Of a stretch of DNA of 64,000 nt, positions 41,566 through 50,381 are shown one piece after another. Both the position numbers and the translations under genes were made by a program. The DNA comes from Flavobacterium sp. GTDB lineage: Bacteria; Bacteroidota; Bacteroidia; Flavobacteriales; Flavobacteriaceae. Every line of letters begins with the position of its first letter. Position 1 is the first letter of the stretch. Under the pieces are notes generated by a model that was given only the letters and a program-made list of their open reading frames with translations, was not told the DNA's origin and did not search any database. The stretch lies in assembly GCF_039595935.1 (NCBI RefSeq), contig NZ_JBCNKR010000006.1, forward strand, positions 434,001-498,000, given 5' to 3'.

Positions 41566-41760
41566 AGCGATATTTTTTTAAAACAAAAATCAAAACAAAT
41601 GCAAAATGTTATTTAGAATCACTCTAAACAAATCGCTTCAAACGAGTTGATTTTGCTACAAAAATAGTCCTTTTTACTCAAAAACACCTATTTAGGTTCA
41701 AAAAAACATACAGCGACATAAAAAGTACTTTTAGCGTTATTTTTATCAAGGGTATAATAA

Positions 41761-41768
41761 TATTTTTG
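41761..41768 (+). promoter_or_regulatory. Candidate -7 box for hemA
   Basis: TATTTTTG matches TAnnTTTG, 24 bases before the hemA ATG. A clear -33 TTG is missing, which would be consistent with an activator-dependent promoter but does not prove it. Confidence 0.45.
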
Positions 41769-41791
41769 TTGCACTTTTATGAAGTGAATTT

Positions 41792-43042
41792 ATGGAAAAC
41801 AATAACGTACCGAAACACCTTTATTTTTACTCAGTTGGTCTGAGTTATAAAAAAGCTGATGCTGAGGTCAGAGGTCAATTTAGTTTGGATGCAATTGCCA
41901 AAACGCGTTTGCTGGAACAAGCTAAAAAAGATGGAATAGAAAGTTTACTTGTAACTTCGACCTGCAACAGAACTGAGGTATACGGTTTTGCAGAACATCC
42001 ATTTCAATTAATTAAACTTATCTGCGATAACAGCAATGGTTCTGTTGACGCTTTTCAGAGAGTTGGTTTCGTTTATAAAAATCAGGAAGCAATTAATCAT
42101 TTATTTCGCGTAGGGACTGGTTTAGATAGTCAGATTCTGGGCGATTTTGAAATTATATCTCAAATCAAAACTTCTTTTATCCATTCAAAATCATTAGGCC
42201 TGGCCAATGCTTTTATGGAAAGATTAGTCAATGCGGTTATCCAGGCAAGTAAAAGAATTAAAAATGAAACTGAAATCAGTTCTGGTGCCACTTCGGTTTC
42301 TTTTGCTTCTGTACAATATATTTTGAAGAATGTTGAAGACATCAGCAATAAAAACATTTTGCTTTTCGGAACCGGAAAAATTGGAAGAAATACTTGTGAA
42401 AATTTAGTAAAACATACTAAAAATGAACATATTACTTTAATAAACCGAACTAAAGACAAAGCCGAGAAACTGGCTGGAAAATTAAATTTAATTGTTAAAG
42501 ATTATTCTGAATTACATTTAGAACTTCAAAAAGCCGATGTCGTGGTTGTAGCAACCGGCGCGCAAAATCCAACAGTTGACAAAGCAATTTTGAATTTGAA
42601 AAAACCTTTACTGATTCTGGATTTGTCAATTCCGAAAAACGTTCATGAAAATGTTGAAGAATTAGAAGGTGTAACTTTAATTCATATGGATTATTTGTCT
42701 CAGTTGACAGATGAAACTTTGGAAAACAGAAAATTACATATTCCGGCTGCTGAAGCAATCATCGAAGAAATTAAAGACGAATTTATTACCTGGATGAAAG
42801 GCCGCAAATTTGCGCCGACAATCAATGCTTTAAAAGAAAAACTAAATGCTATTAAAGCTTCTGAATTGGATTTTCAAAGTAAAAAAATTGCCGATTTTAA
42901 TGAAGAGCAAGCTGAAATCATAAGCAACCGAATCATCCAGAAAATCACTACTCATTTTGCAAATCATTTAAAAGACGATAACACCATGGTTGATGAAAGC
43001 ATCGAATGGATCGAAAAAGTCTTTAAAATAAAAGCATCTTAA
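41792..43042 (+). CDS. hemA: Glutamyl-tRNA reductase
   Basis: 416 residues. Catalytic Cys58 in LLVTSTCNRTEVYGF forms the thioester with glutamyl-tRNA. The NADPH domain has NILLFGTGKIGRNTCENL, and the C-terminal dimerisation helix (about 320-416) is complete. First committed step of the C5 pathway, producing glutamate-1-semialdehyde. The next enzyme, HemL, is not in this window. Head of hemA-hemC-hemD(-hemE). Confidence 0.95.
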   Translation: MENNNVPKHLYFYSVGLSYKKADAEVRGQFSLDAIAKTRLLEQAKKDGIESLLVTSTCNRTEVYGFAEHPFQLIKLICDNSNGSVDAFQRVGFVYKNQEAINHLFRVGTGLDSQILGDFEIISQIKTSFIHSKSLGLANAFMERLVNAVIQASKRIKNETEISSGATSVSFASVQYILKNVEDISNKNILLFGTGKIGRNTCENLVKHTKNEHITLINRTKDKAEKLAGKLNLIVKDYSELHLELQKADVVVVATGAQNPTVDKAILNLKKPLLILDLSIPKNVHENVEELEGVTLIHMDYLSQLTDETLENRKLHIPAAEAIIEEIKDEFITWMKGRKFAPTINALKEKLNAIKASELDFQSKKIADFNEEQAEIISNRIIQKITTHFANHLKDDNTMVDESIEWIEKVFKIKAS

Positions 43043-43146
43043 ATAAATTTTAAACCATATAAGTTATATAAGTTCATTTAATAAAAGTTCGTGTTTTGCC
43101 CAAACTGCTTACACTTATATAACGTATATTGTTCAAAAAACAAAAC

Positions 43147-44070
43147 ATGGCAGAAAAAACAATCAGAATTGGAACGCGCGATAGCGAATTAGCACTTTGG
43201 CAGGCACATACTGTAGAGAAATTACTAAATGATTTAGGTTATAAAACCACAATTATTGCCGTAAAATCTCAAGGTGATATTATTCTGGATAAACCTCTTT
43301 ACGAATTGGGAATTACCGGAATTTTTACCAAAACGCTTGACATTGCCATGATCAATGGTGATATTGATATCGCAGTACATTCTATGAAAGATGTTCCAAC
43401 GGCTTTACCAAAAGGAATTGTTCAGGCGGCGGTTTTGCCAAGAGCCAATGTTCTGGATATTTTAGTCCATAAAGGAAATCCTGATTTTACAAATCCAAGT
43501 ATAATTGCGACGGGAAGTCTACGTCGTCAGGCGCAATGGTTCAATAAATACCCAAATCATACGGTGGTTGATTTACGTGGAAACGTAAACACTCGTATGC
43601 AAAAATTGCAGGATAATAATTGGGACGGAGCTGTTTTTGCCGCTGCAGGTTTGGAGCGTATAAACTTAAAACCTGAAAATTTCATTAATCTTGATTGGAT
43701 GATTCCCGCACCGGCACAAGGCGCAATGTTAGTTGTGGGAATGGAGAATGACAACTATACTTTGGATGCCCTTTCTCAATTAAATGATATAGAAACTGAA
43801 ATTTGTACGCATATCGAACGTCAGTTTTTAAGAACGCTTGAAGGCGGATGTACAGCACCCATTGGAGCTTTAGTAAAATATAATGAAGATGAAGACACTT
43901 TGCATTTTCAAGGTGTTTTACTTTCTATCGATGGAAAACAAAAACTGGAAATCAACAAAACGGTTGATATTTCTGAATGGAAAAAACTAGGTTTCAACTC
44001 TGCTCAGGAGATTTTGAATAATGGCGGAACGGAATTAATGCAGCAAATCAAAGAATCCCTGAAAAAATAA
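43147..44070 (+). CDS. hemC: Porphobilinogen deaminase (hydroxymethylbilane synthase)
   Basis: 307 residues from ATG 43147 (MAEKTIRIGTRDSELALW); six more codons upstream would need TTG. Cys235 in LEGGCTAPIGALV carries the dipyrromethane cofactor. HSMKDVPTALP and GSLRRQAQW are the cofactor and substrate contacts. Converts four porphobilinogen molecules to hydroxymethylbilane. Its stop overlaps the hemD start (TAATG). Confidence 0.95.
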   Translation: MAEKTIRIGTRDSELALWQAHTVEKLLNDLGYKTTIIAVKSQGDIILDKPLYELGITGIFTKTLDIAMINGDIDIAVHSMKDVPTALPKGIVQAAVLPRANVLDILVHKGNPDFTNPSIIATGSLRRQAQWFNKYPNHTVVDLRGNVNTRMQKLQDNNWDGAVFAAAGLERINLKPENFINLDWMIPAPAQGAMLVVGMENDNYTLDALSQLNDIETEICTHIERQFLRTLEGGCTAPIGALVKYNEDEDTLHFQGVLLSIDGKQKLEINKTVDISEWKKLGFNSAQEILNNGGTELMQQIKESLKK

Positions 44071-44735
44071 TGGCAAACCCAATTCAGATATTATCTACTA
44101 AAATATTATCTCCTCTTCAAAAACAAGGGTTGGTAAAAATTGGTTTAGAAGTAATTGAAGCTGATTTCATCAAAACCGAAAACAAACCTTTCGAATTAAA
44201 AAACCTCAACGAAAGTTTAATTTTCACAAGTCAAAATGCCGTACACAGTATTTTGTCAAATCCAAAATCAGAAGAATTAAAAAAGAAAAATGTGTACTGT
44301 GTTGGTCTAAAAACCAAAACGCTTTTAAGCGATAATGGCTTTAATGTTGTGGCTTACACAGGTTACGCATCTGATTTGGCCGAAATTATTGCTCTGATTT
44401 ACAATAAAGAAAGTTTTACTTTTTTCAGTGGAAATCTTCGAAGAGATACTTTACCGGAAGCTTTAACAGAAGCTGGAATACAATTCAATGAAATTCAGGT
44501 TTACGAAACTTCACTTCAGCCTCAGAAAATAAAAGCAAATCCTGAAGCTCTTTTGTTTTTTAGTCCGTCTGGAGTTACAAGTTACCTGAAAGACAACACT
44601 ATAAACAAACAGCTTTGTTTCTGTATTGGCGAAACCACAGCAGAAGCTTTACATAAAATTACCAAAAACATCATCATCGCAGATCAGCCAACGATTGAAG
44701 ACGTGATTGAAGATGTAATTAATGAATACAAGTAA
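44070..44735 (+). CDS. hemD: Uroporphyrinogen-III synthase
   Basis: 221 residues. HemD is poorly conserved; support comes from the overlap with hemC, the length, and typical blocks LIFTSQNAVHSIL, VYCVGLKTKTLLSDNG, FFSGNLRRDTLPEAL and LLFFSPSGVTSYL. It cyclises hydroxymethylbilane with ring-D inversion. Followed by a 141-base repeat spacer before hemE. Confidence 0.9.
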   Translation: MANPIQILSTKILSPLQKQGLVKIGLEVIEADFIKTENKPFELKNLNESLIFTSQNAVHSILSNPKSEELKKKNVYCVGLKTKTLLSDNGFNVVAYTGYASDLAEIIALIYNKESFTFFSGNLRRDTLPEALTEAGIQFNEIQVYETSLQPQKIKANPEALLFFSPSGVTSYLKDNTINKQLCFCIGETTAEALHKITKNIIIADQPTIEDVIEDVINEYK

Positions 44736-44739
44736 GCAA

Positions 44740-44870
44740 TACGCTTTAGGCTATAAGCCGTAAGCAAAAAAACAAAAACAATCAATGTGATGGCCTAAAG
44801 CTTAAAGCTTAAAGCCTAAAGCAAAAAAACAAACACCGCTTAAAGCCTAAAGCTTAAAGCCTAAAGCAAA
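44740..44870. repeat. GCTTAAAGCCTAAAGC word-repeat spacer between hemD and hemE
   Basis: Six or more imperfect copies of CCTAAAGC / CTTAAAGC words, the last directly before the hemE start. The hemH leader contains the same word in the same place relative to its ATG. Confidence 0.75.
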
Positions 44871-44876
44871 AAACAA

Positions 44877-45902
44877 ATGTTAAAAAACGACCTATTTTTA
44901 AGAGCACTAAAAGGAGAAACTGTTCAGCGTCCGCCGGTATGGATGATGCGTCAAGCCGGAAGATATTTACCGGAATTTATTGAATTACGTGATAAATACG
45001 ATTTCTTCACTCGCTGTCAGACTCCTGAATTAGCAGCAGAAATTACGGTACAACCTATTCGCAGAATCGCTCCGGATGCGGCTATTTTATTTTCTGATAT
45101 TTTAGTTGTGCCTCAGGCAATGGGTATTGAAGTTTTGATGAAAGAAAACATCGGACCATTTATTCCGAATCCAATTCGCTCTATGGCAGATGTTCACAGA
45201 GTTTATGTTCCGGATATTCAGGAAAGCCTTGGTTATGTAATGGATGCAATTAAATTGACTAAAGAAATGCTGAACGACGAAGTGCCATTAATTGGTTTCG
45301 CTGGTTCGCCTTGGACAATTTTCTGTTATGCTGTTGAAGGTCGTGGTTCTAAGAGTTTTGATATGGCAAAAGGATTCTGTTTCTCAAATCCGGCTGCTGC
45401 GCATACTTTATTACAAAAAATTACAGACACAACTATTTTATACTTAAAAGAAAAAGTAAAAGCGGGTGTTGATGCTGTTCAAATTTTTGATTCTTGGGGA
45501 GGAATGCTTTCTCCTGTTGATTATCAGGAATTTTCATGGAAATATATCAACCAAATCGTTGAAGCTTTAGCCGATTTAACTCCGGTTATTGTTTTCGGAA
45601 AAGGTTGTTGGTTTGCTCTTGGCGAAATGGGTAAAAGCCGCGCTTCTGCACTTGGAGTAGACTGGACTTGTTCGGCAAGAAACGCGCGTTATTTGTCTGG
45701 TGGAAATATTACTTTACAAGGAAATTTTGACCCGTCGAGATTACTTTCTCCAATTCCGACTATTAAGAAAATGGTTCATGAAATGATCGATGAGTTTGGA
45801 AAAGATAAATATGTTGTAAATTTAGGTCACGGTATTTTACCAAATATTCCTGTAGATCACGCAAAAGCGTTTATTGACGCGGTTAAGGAATACGGGCAAT
45901 AG
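44877..45902 (+). CDS. hemE: Uroporphyrinogen decarboxylase
   Basis: 341 residues. The N-terminal [17 protein letters not shown] signature and the conserved [16 protein letters not shown] and [10 protein letters not shown] blocks are intact. Converts uroporphyrinogen III to coproporphyrinogen III in the cytoplasm. Downstream of the hemACD group across a word-repeat spacer; a RAYT transposase with palindromes follows, separating it from hemF. Confidence 0.95.
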   Translation: MLKNDLFLRALKGETVQRPPVWMMRQAGRYLPEFIELRDKYDFFTRCQTPELAAEITVQPIRRIAPDAAILFSDILVVPQAMGIEVLMKENIGPFIPNPIRSMADVHRVYVPDIQESLGYVMDAIKLTKEMLNDEVPLIGFAGSPWTIFCYAVEGRGSKSFDMAKGFCFSNPAAAHTLLQKITDTTILYLKEKVKAGVDAVQIFDSWGGMLSPVDYQEFSWKYINQIVEALADLTPVIVFGKGCWFALGEMGKSRASALGVDWTCSARNARYLSGGNITLQGNFDPSRLLSPIPTIKKMVHEMIDEFGKDKYVVNLGHGILPNIPVDHAKAFIDAVKEYGQ

Positions 45903-45922
45903 TTTTAGTCTTAAGTAACATT

Positions 45923-45949
45923 CCTGCAAGGTTTTGTAAACCTTGCAGG
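45923..45949. repeat. REP palindrome upstream of the RAYT gene
   Basis: CCTGCAAGG-TTTTGTAAA-CCTTGCAGG, a near-perfect palindrome, lies 60 bases before the transposase start. The same family occurs as an inverted pair downstream. Confidence 0.8.
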
Positions 45950-46009
45950 TTTAAAAGTTGTTTTTATATTTACAGTAAAAACCTACAATAAATATAAAAA
46001 AACTTACGA

Positions 46010-46561
46010 ATGAAACTTGAGGTATTAAAAAAAGATTGTTATTACCATATTTATAACCGAGGCATTAATGGAACAACCATTTTTGAAAATGACTCTAACA
46101 AACTATATTTCTTAAAGCAAGTAGCTAAATATTTGGAAAATAGAATTTCCATATTTGCTTATTGTTTGATGAACAATCATTTTCATTTAGTTATTCGTTT
46201 AAACATAGAAGAAAAAGAAGTAATACAAGCATTTTCAAACTTGTTTAATTCTTATGCCAAAGCATTTAATAAACAAACCAACAGAACAGGAAGTTTATTC
46301 GAAAAACATTTTAAAAGAATAAAGTTAAATGATGAAAATTATTTAAGACGACTGATTGTTTACGTTCATTTAAATCCAAAACATCATTTCGATTTAGACT
46401 TTACCAGCTTTAAATTTTCATCTTATCAAGCTTTTTTATCAAATCGAGAAACAAAAATAGAACGAGATGAAGCTTTAAGTCTATTTGGAGATTTAGAAAA
46501 TTTCGTTTTTTGCCATAATCAAAAAAATAAGTTTTTAAATGAAACTTATACTTTTGAATGA
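46010..46561 (+). CDS. RAYT: REP-associated tyrosine transposase
   Basis: 183 residues. HUH motif His57-Phe-His59 (CLMNNHFHLVIR), RAYT-type NRTGSLFEKHFKRI (about 91-104), nucleophile Tyr118 in IVYVHLNPKHH, and a SSYQAF block. All catalytic residues appear intact. Such domesticated Y1 enzymes are thought to mobilise REP/REPIN palindromes; this one is bracketed by three palindromes of one family. It differs from the 144-residue IS200-like enzyme near 16.4 kb, whose flanking palindromes are unrelated. Inserted between hemE and hemF on the same strand. Confidence 0.92.
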   Translation: MKLEVLKKDCYYHIYNRGINGTTIFENDSNKLYFLKQVAKYLENRISIFAYCLMNNHFHLVIRLNIEEKEVIQAFSNLFNSYAKAFNKQTNRTGSLFEKHFKRIKLNDENYLRRLIVYVHLNPKHHFDLDFTSFKFSSYQAFLSNRETKIERDEALSLFGDLENFVFCHNQKNKFLNETYTFE

Positions 46562-46572
46562 TTTCGATCTGT

Positions 46573-46669
46573 CCTGCAAGGTTTTTAAAACCTTGTAGGT
46601 CTAAAACAAGATCATTATATTTAATTTAATATATAACCAATACCTACAAGGTTTTGAAAACCTTGCAGG
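46573..46669. repeat. REPIN downstream of the RAYT gene
   Basis: CCTGCAAGG...CCTTGTAGG at 46573-46599 and CCTACAAGG...CCTTGCAGG at 46643-46669 are inverted copies differing at one of 27 positions. The consistent GCAAGG/TTGTAGG asymmetry gives the palindromes a direction, as in classical REPs. Confidence 0.85.
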
Positions 46670-46681
46670 AAACGAAATAAA

Positions 46682-47062
46682 ATGCTCAACAAAGGATTAA
46701 GAGACGAAGAGAAAATAAGAATTGATAACGTCCTCAAAACGTTACGAACTCTTATGTATGTTCCTTATCCTTTGAATAATTTAGAAAAAGAAAACATTGA
46801 AGATCAGCTAAAAGAAATTGGGCTAAATTTCGAAACTTTATCAAGTCAAACGAATGAAGATCTGATTACATTATTAATGCGACTTCATTTTGATTGGGAA
46901 CATTTAGAACAATTTGGAGATATTTTAATCGAATTCTCTAAAGATGAAAATTATAATTTTACTGATAAAGCTTTAGTGATTTATCAATATATTCAGCAGG
47001 AAAGCAAAGTTTTTTCTTTTGGAATAAATACCAAAATAGCTTCGGCGAAAGCCAAAAAATAA
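46682..47062 (+). CDS. Hypothetical protein between hemE and hemF
   Basis: 126 residues, soluble, mostly helical and acidic (NVLKTLRTLMYVPYPLNNLEKENIEDQL, LLMRLHFDWEHLEQFGDILIEFS). No domain was recognised. It ends 5 bases before hemF, so it is probably co-transcribed with it. It starts directly after a REP palindrome. A heme-related role is only suggested by position. Confidence 0.65.
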   Translation: MLNKGLRDEEKIRIDNVLKTLRTLMYVPYPLNNLEKENIEDQLKEIGLNFETLSSQTNEDLITLLMRLHFDWEHLEQFGDILIEFSKDENYNFTDKALVIYQYIQQESKVFSFGINTKIASAKAKK

Positions 47063-47067
47063 TCACA

Positions 47068-47970
47068 ATGAAAGACAAATTTTACGCCTACATACAAAAT
47101 TTACAAGACCAAATCTGTGCTGGATTAGAAACTGTTGACGGAACTGCAAAATTTCGTGAAGACTTATGGAAACGTCCTGAAGGCGGCGGTGGAAGAACGC
47201 GCGTTATTGAAAATGGAGCTGTTTTTGAAAAAGGCGGCGTAAACATTTCAGCAGTTCACGGAAAACTTCCAGATACCATGCAAAAAATGTTTGGTGTGGG
47301 TGAAGCTGATTTCTTTGCATGTGGATTAAGTTTGGTCATACATCCGAAAAACCCCATGGTTCCTACGGTGCACGCCAATTGGCGATATTTTGAAATGTAT
47401 GACGATTCTGGAAAAGTAATCGAACAATGGTTTGGCGGCGGACAGGATTTAACGCCTTATTATTTGTTTGAAGAAGATGCAAAACACTTTCATCAAACTT
47501 GTAAAACAGCCTGCGACAAACACAATCCGGAGTTTTATCCAAAATATAAAAAACAATGTGATTCGTATTTCTGGAATGCACATCGTTTCGAAGCGCGCGG
47601 TCTTGGTGGTTTATTCTTTGATTATTGCAAAGCAAATGAGCAAATGTCGATGGAAAACTGGTATGATTTTGTAACCGAAGTCGGAAACAGTTTCCTTCAA
47701 GCATATGTTCCGGTTGTAGAAAGAAGAAAAAATCTGCAATATACTCCTAAAAACAGAAACTGGCAGGAAATTCGCCGCGGCCGTTATGTTGAGTTTAATC
47801 TGGTTCATGACAAAGGCACATTATTCGGTTTAAAAACCAACGGAAGAATTGAAAGTATCCTGATGAGTCTGCCGCCTCACGTGCAATGGGTTTATGATCA
47901 TCATCCAGTAGCCGGAAGTGAGGAAGAAAAATTGATAAAAGTATTGCAAAATCCGATTGATTGGGTTTAA
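47068..47970 (+). CDS. hemF: Oxygen-dependent coproporphyrinogen III oxidase
   Basis: 300 residues, complete. EGGGGRTRVIENGAVFEKGGVNISAVHG, HANWRYFEM, WFGGGQDLTPYYLFEEDAKHFH and RGLGGLFFDY are the HemF signatures with the conserved histidines. Converts coproporphyrinogen III to protoporphyrinogen IX using oxygen. No oxygen-independent HemN is in the window, so this cluster encodes the aerobic branch, with HemJ next. Confidence 0.95.
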   Translation: MKDKFYAYIQNLQDQICAGLETVDGTAKFREDLWKRPEGGGGRTRVIENGAVFEKGGVNISAVHGKLPDTMQKMFGVGEADFFACGLSLVIHPKNPMVPTVHANWRYFEMYDDSGKVIEQWFGGGQDLTPYYLFEEDAKHFHQTCKTACDKHNPEFYPKYKKQCDSYFWNAHRFEARGLGGLFFDYCKANEQMSMENWYDFVTEVGNSFLQAYVPVVERRKNLQYTPKNRNWQEIRRGRYVEFNLVHDKGTLFGLKTNGRIESILMSLPPHVQWVYDHHPVAGSEEEKLIKVLQNPIDWV

Positions 47971-48121
47971 TGTCATAGCCTAAAATTTATTCAACACATA
48001 GAAACATAAATTTAAAGACCTATCTTAGAGGATATTTTAGAAAATTACATTTTTCACATGTCATTTATGTGAAATATTTTGAACGAAACGTATTTTCAAA
48101 TTATCTAAAAACTATGTCTCT

Positions 48122-49060
48122 ATGTGTTTAAAAATAATTTACATAGCATTCTTTACCAGCATTTTTGGATGTTTCGCCCAAAATGATTCTCTGCAAAAAT
48201 TCTATTTTAAATCCTACAGAGATAAAATTACAGTCAGCACTTATTATTTAAACACTTCTAATAGTTTTCAGATTGCATCAAATGAAAACGGAGAGCGGTT
48301 TTATGTTGACCTCATCCCCAATCGCAGAGAACAGATTGGTTTTACTTTAAACTATAAAATTATTGATGTAACAGTAGGTTTTGCACCGAAATTTCTAGGT
48401 GGAAACAAAGGCGATTCAAAATCAAAAAATTTCAATTTTAATACACGTTTTTATTATAAAAAATGGATGCAGTCTTTCTCTTTCATTAATCAGAAAGGGT
48501 TTTATATTAATGACGATGGCATTACGGCACAGCTTCCCAGTATGCGGACAACCAAAATCGGCGGTTCGACTTCTTATATCTTCAATGACAAATTCTCTTT
48601 TAAAACCTTAATTAGTCAAAACGAATGGCAGATTAAAAGTTCCGGAAGCTTTATCCCTATTTTTTCTTTTTATTATACCAATTTAGACCTGAATACTCCC
48701 GATTCATCACCCGGAGATATTTATGTTTTTACACTCGCTCCCTCCTATTTCTATAATTTCGTAATTAGCGACAGGGTTTTAATTGGAGCCGGACTTGCTC
48801 TTGGCGCCGGAATTAATTTAATCGACAAAGAATCCTCGGCTTTGTATCAGGCGGATTTTAATTTAAAACTCGCTTATAATAATGATCGTTTCTTTGCTTT
48901 TGCAAGTCTTAACACTATAAGTTTTGCTCAGGATGAAAAAGTCGATCCAAGACTGAATGATAACATTGTTACTTTAAAACTTTCTGCAGGTTATCGATTT
49001 GATCCTCCAAAAAAAGTAAAAGAAGTATACGATAAAGTAAATGAGAAAATTGGTCTTTGA
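48122..49060 (+). CDS. Outer-membrane beta-barrel-like protein, DUF4421-like
   Basis: 312 residues with a signal peptide (about 1-19, FGCFAQ). The body is a series of amphipathic strands (RREQIGFTLNYKIIDVTVGFAPKF, GGSTSYIFNDKFSFKTLI, LAPSYFYNFVISDRVLIGAGLALGAG) typical of a small barrel. It resembles the DUF4421 family; that name is from pattern memory, not a search. Function is unknown. It follows hemF by 151 bases and may be separate from the hem genes. Confidence 0.65.
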   Translation: MCLKIIYIAFFTSIFGCFAQNDSLQKFYFKSYRDKITVSTYYLNTSNSFQIASNENGERFYVDLIPNRREQIGFTLNYKIIDVTVGFAPKFLGGNKGDSKSKNFNFNTRFYYKKWMQSFSFINQKGFYINDDGITAQLPSMRTTKIGGSTSYIFNDKFSFKTLISQNEWQIKSSGSFIPIFSFYYTNLDLNTPDSSPGDIYVFTLAPSYFYNFVISDRVLIGAGLALGAGINLIDKESSALYQADFNLKLAYNNDRFFAFASLNTISFAQDEKVDPRLNDNIVTLKLSAGYRFDPPKKVKEVYDKVNEKIGL

Positions 49061-49139
49061 GAAATCTTCTCTCTCATAATCAATAAGTTCTGAAAATTGC
49101 TTAAATTACATAGATTTATAAAAACTAAAATTCATTATT

Positions 49140-50036
49140 ATGGCAAGTATAAACCAGGAACAATTAAATCGTATGCATTCCGGAAAAGGGTTTATTGCTG
49201 CATTAGATCAAAGCGGCGGCAGTACTCCAAAGGCATTATCGCAATATGGTGTTGAGGAAAGCAGTTATAAAAATGACGAAGAAATGTACACACTTGTACA
49301 TGAAATGAGAACCAGAATTATTAAAAGTCCTGCTTTTGACAGCAATTATATTCTGGGTGCTATTTTATTTGAAAATACTATGGACCGTAAAATAGACGGT
49401 CAATGGACGGCTGACTATTTATGGAAAGAAAAAAATATAGTTCCTTTTTTAAAAGTTGATAAAGGACTTGCTGATCCTGCAAATGGTGTGCAATTAATGA
49501 AACCTATTTCTAATTTAGATGAATTGCTTACGAGGGCTGTAGAAAGAAATGTTTTTGGAACAAAAATGCGTTCTGTTATTAAAGAAGCCAATGCAGCTGG
49601 AATTCGGGACATTGTAGAACAGCAATTTGAAGTTGGAAAACAAATCTTTGAAAAAGGACTTATCCCGATTATAGAACCTGAAGTTGATATTTATAGTCCA
49701 GATAAAGAAAAATCAGAACAGATTCTGAAAGATGAAATCCTAAAACAGCTTCATTCTTTAGACAAAGATGTAAAAGTGATGCTGAAACTATCTATTCCAA
49801 CAGTAAATAATTTTTATACTGAATTAATTTCAGACCCGCATGTCGTGCGTGTAGTGGCTTTGTCTGGTGGATATTCAAGAGAAGAAGCCAATGACAAACT
49901 TGCTCATAACCACGGATTGATTGCGAGTTTTTCAAGGGCATTATCCGAAGGTTTAAATGCTGATCAGTCTGATGCCTATTTTGACACAACACTTAGTAAT
50001 ACAATTAAAGCTATTTATAAAGCTTCGATTACTTAA
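49140..50036 (+). CDS. Class I fructose-1,6-bisphosphate aldolase
   Basis: 298 residues, the short bacterial class I type. [20 protein letters not shown] at the N terminus, [13 protein letters not shown] with the Lys network, and [14 protein letters not shown] containing the likely Schiff-base lysine. [14 protein letters not shown] and [14 protein letters not shown] bind phosphate. Catalyses reversible cleavage of fructose-1,6-bisphosphate; no metal needed. Monocistronic with a perfect terminator hairpin. Confidence 0.93.
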   Translation: MASINQEQLNRMHSGKGFIAALDQSGGSTPKALSQYGVEESSYKNDEEMYTLVHEMRTRIIKSPAFDSNYILGAILFENTMDRKIDGQWTADYLWKEKNIVPFLKVDKGLADPANGVQLMKPISNLDELLTRAVERNVFGTKMRSVIKEANAAGIRDIVEQQFEVGKQIFEKGLIPIIEPEVDIYSPDKEKSEQILKDEILKQLHSLDKDVKVMLKLSIPTVNNFYTELISDPHVVRVVALSGGYSREEANDKLAHNHGLIASFSRALSEGLNADQSDAYFDTTLSNTIKAIYKASIT

Positions 50037-50064
50037 AAATAGTTTAGACTAAAAAAAGAAGTAA

Positions 50065-50092
50065 ATAATGGGGTTTTAAAACCCCATTATTT
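50065..50092 (+). terminator. Aldolase terminator
   Basis: AATAATGGGGTTTT and its exact complement AAAACCCCATTATT form a perfect 28-base palindrome followed by TTTT, 28 bases after the aldolase stop. Confidence 0.8.
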
Positions 50093-50242
50093 TTGGTCTA
50101 ATTTTAAATTTTACACCCTTTTGTAAAAAGAAGATTCGGCATAATTTTAATGACTTCGAAAATATTAATATCCAATCAAATTTTTAGATAATATTAACTC
50201 ATTCTAACCTCAGCTAACAGCCTAATTCTGTTCCTTTTTCTT

Positions 50243-50250
50243 TAACTTTG
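50243..50250 (+). promoter_or_regulatory. Candidate -7 box for hemB
   Basis: TAACTTTG matches TAnnTTTG and is followed by GCGCC. It lies 139 bases upstream of hemB in a 345-base gap that otherwise holds only the aldolase terminator and a heptamer repeat. Confidence 0.4.
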
Positions 50251-50349
50251 CGCCACTTGTCAAAAAGTAAAACAACCTTCAAAAAAATAAAAAACAATAC
50301 ATTTTAGAAATACGATTCATCAATATGATTTCGAAGAAATCAGCTGCAA

Positions 50350-50379
50350 TCTAAAATCTAAAATCTAAAATCTAAAATC
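50350..50379. repeat. Four tandem TCTAAAA heptamers before hemB
   Basis: ATCTAAA units repeat four times with period 7 and end 3 bases before the hemB ATG. Copy number changes would alter the ribosome-binding region of hemB. Similar ATCTAAAAT words occur near 60770-60800. Confidence 0.8.
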
Positions 50380-50381
50380 AT

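Noticed and set aside
45923..46669. Possible complete insertion sequence with terminal repeats
   Set aside because: The flanking palindromes are REP-type units (one upstream, two downstream in inversion), not a single matched pair of IS ends, and no target duplication was seen.
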